Assembly: GCA_903921965.1 (NCBI GenBank)
Contig: CAIXSE010000309.1
Span: 1 to 6,082 of the forward strand
Reading direction: 5' to 3'
Length of the DNA stretch: 6,082 nucleotides
Origin: an uncultured Thermoleophilia bacterium
GTDB lineage: Bacteria; Actinomycetota; Thermoleophilia; UBA2241
This document shows, in pieces, positions 1 through 5,108 of the stretch. The translations under genes and the position numbers were made by a program. The notes beneath the pieces were generated by a model, which was not told the DNA's origin, made no database searches, and saw only the letters and a list, made by a program, of their open reading frames with translations. The number at the start of each line of letters is the position of its first letter. Position 1 is the stretch's first letter.

Positions 1-393
1 CGCCGCGGCGGCGGCCTCGAACACGAGCGTAGCCAGGAACACGGACACCACGGTGTTGGCCGCGTTGAAGACGACGACCACGCGGGACTCCTCGCGCCAG
101 GCGCCCCACAACCCGAGCACGAGAGCGACGGCCACGGCGGGGATGCGACCCGTGTACATGATCGCCAGCAGGAGCGGGAGGTTGCCCGCCGCGAGCGTCA
201 CGCGGTCGGACACCTCGACCGACATCTCGTCGGCGATCACCGCGAGGACCGCGAAGATCACCGCGTCGCGCAGCACCGTGGTGGTGACGGCGACGGGTCC
301 CGGGTCGAACGTGGCGTAGACCGCCGCCACCACGCCCGCCGCTGCCAGGGCGACCGCGAACGCGCGGAAATTTCGCTCAGCTACCGACACCAC
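1..393 (-). CDS. Multi-pass membrane protein, N-terminal part (possible sensor input domain)
   Basis: Partial gene: 131 codons are visible and the frame runs open off the left edge. It is read on the minus strand from a GTG at 393-391, or the adjacent GTG at 390-388. An in-frame TGA at 399-397 rules out any earlier start. A purine-rich stretch (gaggatccgggtgagg) precedes it. Hydrophobic stretches lie at about residues 10-26, 41-55, 66-79, 83-97 and 104-126, giving about five membrane helices. Short charged loops include IADEMSVEVSDR and WREESR, followed by FNAANTVVS. From memory, the pattern of an ADxxxV loop, an LL-rich helix, and a final helix opening with FNAA resembles the membrane input domains of HD-GYP or GGDEF signalling proteins. 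No catalytic domain is inside the window, so this is tentative. A receptor histidine kinase or plain membrane protein remains possible. It lies 67 bp downstream of two micropeptide ORFs on the same strand and may share their transcript. Confidence 0.7.
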   Translation of the reverse strand, partial: MVSVAERNFRAFAVALAAAGVVAAVYATFDPGPVAVTTTVLRDAVIFAVLAVIADEMSVEVSDRVTLAAGNLPLLLAIMYTGRIPAVAVALVLGLWGAWREESRVVVVFNAANTVVSVFLATLVFEAAAAA

Positions 394-439
394 ACCTCAC
401 CCGGATCCTCAGTGTGGCGTCTATCGGCAGCACCCGAGA

Positions 440-462
440 AGCGCTTGAGCGGCTTGAGCGCT
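440..462 (-). repeat. 9-bp tandem repeat forming a weak hairpin after the second peptide ORF
   Basis: On the minus strand the 9-mer CGCTCAAGC occurs twice head to tail (460-452 and 451-443), directly behind the TAG stop of the second peptide ORF. The outer hexamers AGCGCT (462-457 and 445-440) can pair as a 6-bp stem with an 11-base loop. No T-run follows, so it is a poor intrinsic terminator. It could be an mRNA end-stabiliser, an attenuator before the membrane gene, or a chance GC-rich repeat. Confidence 0.35.
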
Positions 463-541
463 AGTGGATCTTGCTGCTGCCGCCGCCGGCGACCAGCGCG
501 AGAAGGAGAGAGGCGAGAGTGCGTTCGATCTTCTTGCTCAT
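461..541 (-). CDS. Micropeptide B, 26 aa, signal-peptide-like, C-terminal KIH
   Basis: A short ORF read from ATG at 541-539 to TAG at 463-461. A purine-rich ribosome binding site (gaggaagggg) ends 5 nt before the ATG. The product opens with a basic head (MSKKIER), continues with a hydrophobic core of about ten residues (TLASLLLALVA), then a glycine run and a short polar tail SSKIH. That is the layout of an export signal with almost nothing left to export. No lipobox cysteine is present. It starts 18 nt after the stop of micropeptide A, so the two probably share an mRNA. Its C-terminal KIH echoes the KLH of peptide A. A secreted tail peptide acting as a signal, a small membrane peptide, or a toxin-like peptide are all possible. 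I do not recognise a family. Confidence 0.6.
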   Translation of the reverse strand: MSKKIERTLASLLLALVAGGGSSKIH

Positions 542-559
542 GATGACCCCTTCCTCTCG

Positions 560-643
560 TCAGTGAAGCTTGGCGTAGCCGGGAGCGATGTGGAGCTTCG
601 CGTACTCGCGAGCGATATGGAGCTTGGCGTAGTCAACGAACAT
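560..643 (-). CDS. Micropeptide A, 27 aa, built of tandem YAKLHIA repeats
   Basis: A short ORF read from ATG at 643-641 to TGA at 562-560, with a near-perfect Shine-Dalgarno (AGGAGG, 655-650) 6 nt before the ATG. After the leader MFVD the product is a 9-residue unit, YAKLHIA plus two variable residues (RE, then PG), at codons 5-13 and 14-22. A truncated third copy, YAKLH, lies at codons 23-27 and ends the protein. Within the core, the three copies differ only at third codon positions: GCC/GCG for Ala, CTC/CTT for Leu, CAT/CAC for His. All are silent, which argues for selection on the peptide rather than the DNA. It has no signal peptide and no Cys, Ser or Thr. A multi-copy pheromone, a modified-peptide precursor or an amphipathic membrane peptide are possible. 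I know of no named family with this repeat. Micropeptide B follows after 18 nt. Confidence 0.75.
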   Translation of the reverse strand: MFVDYAKLHIAREYAKLHIAPGYAKLH

Positions 644-649
644 GTTGAT

Positions 650-655
650 CCTCCT
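650..655 (-). promoter_or_regulatory. Strong ribosome binding site for micropeptide A
   Basis: The minus strand reads TTTAGGAGGATCAAC immediately before the ATG at 643. This is a full AGGAGG with a 6-nt spacer, the best-placed ribosome binding site in the window. It fixes the start of the 27-residue peptide even though the reading frame stays open much further upstream. Confidence 0.8.
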
Positions 656-666
656 AAAGGTCCGGC

Positions 667-700
667 GACGACTGCCGATACATTGTGGTTGACGACTGCC
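667..700 (-). promoter_or_regulatory. 10-bp direct repeat, candidate operator of the micropeptide operon
   Basis: On the minus strand GGCAGTCGTC occurs at 700-691 and again at 676-667, identical over 10 bp with starts 24 bp apart. The proximal copy ends 11 bp before the AGGAGG of micropeptide A. The 14 bp between them (aaccacaatgtatc) are AT-richer than the surroundings and contain CACAAT, a possible weak -10 element, but no convincing -35 box was found. Paired direct repeats are typical of response-regulator sites; that reading is inferred. Confidence 0.4.
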
Positions 701-841
701 TGAGCACTCTTGCAGCCCGCCCCCCAGAAGCCCATCCCCGGCGCCTTGGACATCCGGCGCAAATCGCCGACCAAAGAATTGCCAGAATGGACAACGCATT
801 TGGTTGCGCTCCCGGCGACCCGCCCACAGGCTTGCCAGCGC

Positions 842-942
842 CCCTCGCCTGCGCGCGCAGGAGGGTGATGCACGGCATCGCACGGCCGCGCGCGAAGGAG
901 TCGGTGAGCGGCCCAGCGAATGCGTCCGGGTCACCCCGGTGA
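842..942 (+). promoter_or_regulatory. Possible structured leader with a 24-codon upstream ORF
   Basis: A 14-bp perfect palindrome (CCTGCGC/GCGCAGG, 848-861) can extend through CCCT (842-845) pairing with AGGG (862-865). That hairpin would bury an AGGAGG at 859-864. The same AGGAGG stands 3 nt before an ATG at 868, which opens a 24-codon ORF ending at TGA 940-942, inside the next palindrome and just before the ribosome binding site of the efflux gene. The arrangement resembles a leader peptide controlling a drug exporter, but the 3-nt spacer is short and palindromes are common in GC-rich DNA. Low confidence. Otherwise I see no gene in 644-919. Confidence 0.25.
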
Positions 943-2203
943 CCCGATCCCAGGAGGAACCATCGAGGCGAACAGCCTGAGGAGAGCCGAGAGGCGCGTC
1001 ACAGCCCGTCGCGCCTCGCTGGCCCGCAACGGGAACTTCATGCTGTTGTGGGCGGGTCAGTTCGTCTCGCAGCTCGGCGACCGGCTGGCGATGGTCGCGC
1101 TCCCGTGGCTGGTGTACCGGGCCACGGGCTCGGCGCTGAGCACCGGCATCGCCTTCGCGCTCTACACGCTGCCGTACGTGCTGTTCGGGGCCGTGGCCGG
1201 TGTGCTGATCGACCGGCTCGACAAGCGGCACGTGATGATCGCCTCGGACATCGCCAGGATGGCGCTGGTCATGCTCGTGCCGATGGCCGCGGAGCGCTCT
1301 CTCGCCGCCGTCTACGTCCTGAGCTTCCTGATCGCGTCCGCCGGCGTGTTCTTCGACCCCTGCAAGCTCGCCATCCTGCCCGACCTGGTGCCCCAGGAGA
1401 AGCTGATGCGAGCCAACTCCTTCCTGGCGACCGGCGAGAACCTCACGGAGATCGTCGGGTACACGCTCGCCGGGTTCACGCTCGCCGCCATATCGACCAC
1501 CAACGCGTTCCGCGTCGACGCGGCGACCTTCGCGATCTCAGCCGCCTCGCTTGCGCTCATCCGCTATCACGCCCCCGTCCGGGAGGCCGCCGAGGCGGCC
1601 GCGGCGTCGTTCTGGCGCGAGTTGCGCGAAGGCTTCTCCTTCCTCGCGCACCACCGCGGCCTGCTCGTGAACACGCTGATGGTGGTGGGCTGCGTGGCCG
1701 GACTCGGGGCTTCCTACCCGCTCGCCTTCCTCCTGGCGGTACGGGTGTTCGACGCCGGCACCGCCGCGTTCGGCGTGTTCGAAGGCGTCATCGGCGCCGG
1801 CTACCTCATCGGGTCGCTCGCGCTGGCGGCCCTGGCCACACGCGTCCCCCAGGGGCGCGCCATGGTCGCCGGACTCGTCATCATGGGGGCGAGCCTCTCC
1901 CTGGTCGCCGCGGCCGGCGGCGTGTGGGTCGCGTGCGTCCCCTTCGCCGTGCTGGGCGTGGCCAATGCCGCGGCGCTCATCGCCATCGACACCTACCTGC
2001 AGAGCGCCGTCCCCGAGCAGCTGCGCGGACGCGTGTTCGGCACGCGGTTCACGCTGACCCAGGGCGTCTACGCGCTGGCGGTGCTGGCCGGCGGGGCACT
2101 CGCCACGGTCGTGGACGTGCAGGTCCTCTTCATCGCCTGCGGCCTGCTGATCGCCGTACCGGCCCTCGGAGGGCTCCTGGTGCGCGAGATCCGCGACGCC
2201 TGA
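920..2203 (+). CDS. MFS efflux transporter, Mef/EntS-like (MFS_3)
   Basis: A twelve-helix inner-membrane proton antiporter of the major facilitator superfamily, probably exporting a drug or small natural product. The first helix begins at about residue 40 (NFMLLWAGQFVSQLGDRL). Motif A lies at about 94-107 (GVLIDRLDKRHVMI). VDAATFAISAASL (199-211) and the late QSAVPEQLRGRVFG (361-374) are hallmarks of the macrolide-efflux/enterobactin-exporter branch. The longest reading from ATG at 920 is 427 aa, a usual length. That start is doubtful: it has no well-spaced ribosome binding site, and a palindrome overlaps its first codons. A strong AGGAGG (952-957) stands 4 nt before an in-frame ATC at 962 (residue 15), which would give 413 aa and still keep every helix. 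Another MFS gene follows after 84 bp. Substrate unknown; no enzyme or peptide gene within the window defines it. Confidence 0.9.
   Translation: MRPGHPGDPIPGGTIEANSLRRAERRVTARRASLARNGNFMLLWAGQFVSQLGDRLAMVALPWLVYRATGSALSTGIAFALYTLPYVLFGAVAGVLIDRLDKRHVMIASDIARMALVMLVPMAAERSLAAVYVLSFLIASAGVFFDPCKLAILPDLVPQEKLMRANSFLATGENLTEIVGYTLAGFTLAAISTTNAFRVDAATFAISAASLALIRYHAPVREAAEAAAASFWRELREGFSFLAHHRGLLVNTLMVVGCVAGLGASYPLAFLLAVRVFDAGTAAFGVFEGVIGAGYLIGSLALAALATRVPQGRAMVAGLVIMGASLSLVAAAGGVWVACVPFAVLGVANAAALIAIDTYLQSAVPEQLRGRVFGTRFTLTQGVYALAVLAGGALATVVDVQVLFIACGLLIAVPALGGLLVREIRDA
927..946 (+). promoter_or_regulatory. Perfect 9-2-9 palindrome upstream of the MFS gene, candidate operator
   Basis: CGGGTCACC (927-935), two bases CC, then GGTGACCCG (938-946) form an exact inverted repeat. 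Its right end is 5 bp before AGGAGG (952-957) of the first exporter. Efflux pumps are often controlled by TetR- or MarR-type dimers binding such sites, and an RNA hairpin is the other option. No regulator gene lies in the window. The site sits inside the coding frame if translation starts at 920, which favours the later start. Confidence 0.5.
952..964 (+). promoter_or_regulatory. Strong ribosome binding site facing a non-canonical ATC codon
   Basis: AGGAGG at 952-957 is followed by AACC and then ATC at 962-964, in frame with the MFS protein. No ATG, GTG or TTG in any frame lies within the usual window behind it. Either ATC, a rare weak start codon, is used, or a former ATG has mutated and initiation moved. 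Confidence 0.45.
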
Positions 2204-2221
2204 GCGTCCGGCCGGCAGCGG

Positions 2222-2230
2222 TGATAGCCT
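2222..2230 (+). promoter_or_regulatory. Possible extended -10 promoter element for the second MFS gene
   Basis: TGATAGCCT fits TGnTAnnnT, an extended -10 form common in high-GC bacteria. It lies 18 bp after the stop of the upstream exporter, and a start site would fall near the foot of the first hairpin at 2236. No recognisable -35 box is present, so this is only suggestive. Confidence 0.3.
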
Positions 2231-2235
2231 AGGGT

Positions 2236-2280
2236 CGCCCGCGGCGGTCGCGGGCGTGGGCGCCCGCCGGCGGCGGGCGC
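2236..2280 (+). promoter_or_regulatory. Two tandem GC-rich hairpins in the leader of the second MFS gene
   Basis: Hairpin 1 pairs CGCCCGCG (2236-2243) with CGCGGGCG (2249-2256) around a 5-base loop. Hairpin 2 pairs GCGCCCGCC (2260-2268) with GGCGGGCGC (2272-2280) around a 3-base loop. Both stems are perfect. Hairpin 2 ends 7 nt before the ATG at 2288, where a ribosome binding site would be expected and none is visible. No T-run follows, so this is not a standard intrinsic terminator. An attenuator, a translational block or a read-through-limiting element between the two exporters is possible. Confidence 0.5.
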
Positions 2281-2287
2281 GACGGCC

Positions 2288-3616
2288 ATGAGCACCTCAC
2301 CACCCGCACAGACTCCCCCGCTCCCCGGCATGCCGCGCTCGGCGTGGCTGCAACTCGGCGTCGTCTGCCTGAGCGAGTTCGTGGTGTGGACGGGCTTCGG
2401 CGCCATCATGCCGTACCTGCCGATCTTCCTGAAGGAGCAGGCCCACAGCTCCCTGTTCATGATCGGCATCATCGCGGCCGCCTTCTATCTCGGCACGCTG
2501 CTCTTCTCCTCGCCGTTCGGGTGGCTGAGCGACACGATAGGCCGCAAGCCCGTCATCGTCGGCGGCATCGTCCTGTACGCCCTCGCCATGTTCCTGTTCA
2601 CACGCACGGCCGACCCCTGGTGGTTCGTCCTGTTCCGCTTCATGGAGGGCGTCGGCACCGCGGCGGTGGCCCCGGCGGCGATGGCGCTGGTGGCCGACAT
2701 CACCACCGAACAGACGCGCAGCAAGGCCTACGGCATCCTCACCTCGGCGCAGTTCGGCGGCCTCATCGTAGGGCCCGCGCTGGCGCCGCCGATCTACGCC
2801 ATGGCCGGCGGCGGCAAGACCGGCTTCTACGCGATCTTCTACTTCGGCGCCGCCCTGGCGGCGGGCACCGCCATCCTCGTGGTCGCCCTGATCCGCGAAC
2901 CCGCGGTGACGCACCGTCGCAAGGCGGAGCGCGCCGGCAAGCAGGCCGAGCGGCCGAAGTACCGCGCCATCCTCACCCCGCCGATCATAGCGTTCCTCGT
3001 GATCGGCTTCACCGCCCACCTCGCCATGGGCAGCTGGGAGGTGGTGTGGAGCATCTGGCTCGAGCACCTCGGGGCGTCGATGGCGTACATCGGTCTCACG
3101 TGGATCGCGTTCAGCGTGCCGATGCTGCTGTCGTTCGCGGGAGGCATCCTCGCCGACAAGTACAGCCGCTTCGCGCTGATGTTCGCCGGGTATTCCATCT
3201 CGGCGGTGTCGTGGATCCTGTACGGGACCACGACCAACCTCGTGGTCTTCCTGGTCGTCAACGTCGTCGAGGGCTTCGCCATCGCCTTCTCCTACCCGCC
3301 CAAGCAGGCATTCCTCATCCAGGTGAGCCCGCCGAAGTGGCTGGGCACGGTGACCGGCATAGAGGCTACGTCCATGCAGTTCGCCGGCATGATCGGCACC
3401 TTCCTGGCGCCGGTGCTGTACGGCTGGATCTCGGGGTACGTGCTGGCGCTGGGCGGCATCGTCAGCCTCGTGGGCCTCGCGGCGACGGCGCCGGTGCTGC
3501 GCCGCGAGTGGCGGCGCCTGGCGGCACAGGGCCCGGTGCCGAGCACGCACGAGCTCGAAGGCCGCGAGGGTGCCCTGCCGGTCACCGCGGCCGAGCCGCC
3601 GTCCAGCTTCGAGTGA
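2288..3616 (+). CDS. MFS transporter, DHA-type drug/metabolite exporter
   Basis: A 442-residue major facilitator superfamily protein in the inner membrane, probably a drug or metabolite proton antiporter. Motif A is clear at about 78-89 (GWLSDTIGRKPV). A motif B-like stretch RFMEGVGTAAVAPAA lies at 117-131. A motif C-like GGLIVGPALAPP at 157-168, in helix 5, is typical of antiporters. A basic cytoplasmic loop (about 204-226, RREP/RRKAER-like) separates the two six-helix halves. The second half carries ADKYSRFALM (289-298), the symmetric loop. The tail after about 405 is hydrophilic. The ATG at 2288 is preferred because the first helix starts near residue 20, although no Shine-Dalgarno is visible and two hairpins sit just upstream. 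It lies 84 bp behind another exporter and may be co-transcribed or have its own promoter. Substrate cannot be read from sequence. Confidence 0.92.
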   Translation: MSTSPPAQTPPLPGMPRSAWLQLGVVCLSEFVVWTGFGAIMPYLPIFLKEQAHSSLFMIGIIAAAFYLGTLLFSSPFGWLSDTIGRKPVIVGGIVLYALAMFLFTRTADPWWFVLFRFMEGVGTAAVAPAAMALVADITTEQTRSKAYGILTSAQFGGLIVGPALAPPIYAMAGGGKTGFYAIFYFGAALAAGTAILVVALIREPAVTHRRKAERAGKQAERPKYRAILTPPIIAFLVIGFTAHLAMGSWEVVWSIWLEHLGASMAYIGLTWIAFSVPMLLSFAGGILADKYSRFALMFAGYSISAVSWILYGTTTNLVVFLVVNVVEGFAIAFSYPPKQAFLIQVSPPKWLGTVTGIEATSMQFAGMIGTFLAPVLYGWISGYVLALGGIVSLVGLAATAPVLRREWRRLAAQGPVPSTHELEGREGALPVTAAEPPSSFE

Positions 3617-3710
3617 CGCTATGGCGGAGCGCCGGCTCCAGGCGACCGCCGGCCGAGCCCAGGTCGTCCGGGCCGTCGCAGGGCACCGCGGGCCCCGCCG
3701 CCTTCACCTT

Positions 3711-3944
3711 GCGCGCGGAGAACGGCCGGGGGGTTCGCGCCACGACAGACCTGCGAGCGTGGCGAGGATGCCGGACACGAGCGCCGGACGCGCATCGACG
3801 CCGGAGGCGGCCGCGCGCCCCGGGGTCTCATCGAGGAGAGTCTCGCCCGGCTCCCGCAGCGCGCGTGGGGAGTGGGCCGGACGCAGCGACGAGCGCGACC
3901 GTTGCGCCGTCCGAGCCGTCGTACCCCGCCACGATGGTGCACGT
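3711..3944 (-). pseudogene. Decayed universal stress protein (UspA-family) gene
   Basis: Three pieces of a universal stress protein occur in the right order on the minus strand but in broken frames. Piece 1 (about 3944-3876) reads TCTIVAGYDGSDGATVALVA, matching the family's opening IVVGYDGS and first helix. It lacks an ATG, GTG or TTG at the expected place. Its frame runs into a TGA near 3825. Piece 2 (about 3862-3746), in another frame, reads REPGETLLDETPGRAAASGV followed by DARPALVSGILATLAGL, like the helix and lvsGdpa strand of the family. Piece 3 (about 3746-3711), back in the first frame, reads VVARTPRPFSAR, like the ending VVRHAPRPVLVVR. The whole spans about 234 nt against a usual 420-450, so the nucleotide-binding GSRG region is lost. 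It sits just downstream of mqnC. The match is by eye; a false alignment is possible but three ordered hits make it unlikely. Confidence 0.55.
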
Positions 3945-4016
3945 CCCGCGACTTCTGTCCCGCGCACGGCACCGGTCGGGGCGTCACGCGGCACTCGGCC
4001 TCGCGGCAGGACGATC

Positions 4017-5108
4017 CTAGTAGCGCTTCACCTCGCGGTAGAGAGTGTCGCGCTGCACCGCGGTGCGGCCGGCGGCCCGGATGAGCCGCACCATCTGGGG
4101 CACGTCGCACTCGTTGCGCACGCCGGCAGCGGCCACGACGTTCTCCTCGATCATCGTGGAGCCCATGTCGTTGGCCCCGAACGCGAGGGCGACCTGCCCC
4201 ATCCTCAGGCCCTGCGTGACCCAGGAGGCCTGGATGCTGGGCACGTTGTCCAGGTAGATGCGGCTGACGGCCAGCATGCGCAGGTAGTCGATGCCGGTGG
4301 CGGGGACGTGGCCGGCCGCGAGCTCCGTGTTGCCGGCCTGGAAAGTCCACGGGATGAAGGCGGTGAAGCCGCCCGTCTCGTCCTGGAGGTCGCGGATGCG
4401 GCGCAGGTGCTCGACGCGCTCCGCGACGGTGTCGAGGGAACCGAACATCATCGTCGCCGTCGTCTTCATGCCGAGCCCGTGCGCCGTGCGCATGACGCCG
4501 AGCCAGGTGTCGGTGGGGATCTTGTGCGGGCTGATCTCCTGGCGCACACGGTCGACGAGGACCTCGGCGCCGCCGCCGGGCAGCGAGTCGAGGCCGGCGG
4601 CGCGCAGGCGCCTCAGGGTCTCCTCGACGCTGAGTCCGCTCACCTTGGCGATGTGCACGACCTCTGGGGGGGACAGTGAGTGGATGTGGATGGGATACCT
4701 GGCCTTGATGCCGCTGAAGACGCGCTCGAACCAGCAGATGTCCAGGTCGGGGTGCAGGCCCCCTTGCATCATGATCGCGGTGCCGCCGAGGGCGAGCGTC
4801 TCCTCTACCTTGCGGTGGATCTCTTCCTCGCCGAGCAGGTAGCCCTGACCGCTCCCCGGCCTCTTGTAGAACGCGCAGAAGCGGCAGCCGGAGATGCAGT
4901 AGTCGGTGTAGTTGATGTTGCGGTCGACGATGAACGTGACGTCGTCACCCGGGTGCAGGCGGCGACGGACGGCGTCGGCGCGCGCGCCGACGCTCAGCAG
5001 GTCGCCGCCTTCGAGCAGCTCGACAGCGTCCGCGTCGCCGAGGCGTCCAGGCGGGGAGACGGCAGCGCGGCCGGCCGGACCGCCGCCCGTGGCGCCGGCG
5101 GCGCTCAC
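4017..5108 (-). CDS. mqnC: Cyclic dehypoxanthine futalosine synthase (radical SAM)
   Basis: A radical SAM enzyme of the futalosine menaquinone pathway. It uses a 5'-deoxyadenosyl radical to cyclise dehypoxanthine futalosine in the cytoplasm. The product is 363 aa, close to the family norm. The order is LLEGGDLLSVGARAD (31-45), then VTFIVDRNINYTDYC, with the [4Fe-4S] cluster motif CISGCRFC giving Cys71, Cys75 and Cys78, followed by AFYKRPG. Further family hallmarks are MMQGGLHPD, HSLSPPEVVHIA, LPGGGAEVL, MMFGSLDT, FIPWTFQAGNT and FGANDMGSTMIEENVVAAAG. The close paralogues MqnE and CofH are less likely given the NINYT-C-x3-C-x2-C-AFY context. The frame is open to 5306, but GTG at 5108 is chosen because it overlaps the TGA of the GNAT gene as GTGA, a coupling arrangement, and gives the normal N-terminus. 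Last visible gene of the operon. Confidence 0.95.
   Translation of the reverse strand: MSAAGATGGGPAGRAAVSPPGRLGDADAVELLEGGDLLSVGARADAVRRRLHPGDDVTFIVDRNINYTDYCISGCRFCAFYKRPGSGQGYLLGEEEIHRKVEETLALGGTAIMMQGGLHPDLDICWFERVFSGIKARYPIHIHSLSPPEVVHIAKVSGLSVEETLRRLRAAGLDSLPGGGAEVLVDRVRQEISPHKIPTDTWLGVMRTAHGLGMKTTATMMFGSLDTVAERVEHLRRIRDLQDETGGFTAFIPWTFQAGNTELAAGHVPATGIDYLRMLAVSRIYLDNVPSIQASWVTQGLRMGQVALAFGANDMGSTMIEENVVAAAGVRNECDVPQMVRLIRAAGRTAVQRDTLYREVKRY

Noticed and set aside
560..631. 27-nt repeats resembling a CRISPR or satellite array
   Set aside because: There are only two and a half copies, no spacers between them, and the differences are codon-silent, so they are repeats within a coding sequence.
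654..942. Several overlapping ORFs of 70-110 codons on both strands in the divergent region
   Set aside because: No ribosome binding sites, compositionally random products and mutual overlap; stop-free frames are expected at this GC content.
560..1231. Long minus-strand frame (223 codons) that contains micropeptide A at its end
   Set aside because: It runs antisense through the first exporter, has Arg/Pro-rich low-quality sequence, and the strong ribosome binding site and repeat structure mark 643 as the true start.
1048..2232. 394-codon frame overlapping the first exporter
   Set aside because: An Arg/Gly/His-rich shadow frame; the MFS frame has clear helices and family motifs.
2297..3550. 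417-codon antisense frame across the second exporter
   Set aside because: A charged, low-complexity shadow of the MFS coding sequence with no recognisable domain.
3626..3639. GGAGC/GCTCC hairpin after the second exporter as a terminator
   Set aside because: Only 5 bp, no T-run, and similar small stems are frequent in this GC-rich DNA.
3704..3994. A 96-codon minus-strand ORF as an intact gene
   Set aside because: Only its middle resembles a universal stress protein; the matching start and end lie in another frame, so a pseudogene explains it better.
3570..4679. 369-codon plus-strand frame spanning the gap and most of mqnC
   Set aside because: Antisense shadow of mqnC joined through non-coding DNA; no domain and no ribosome binding site.
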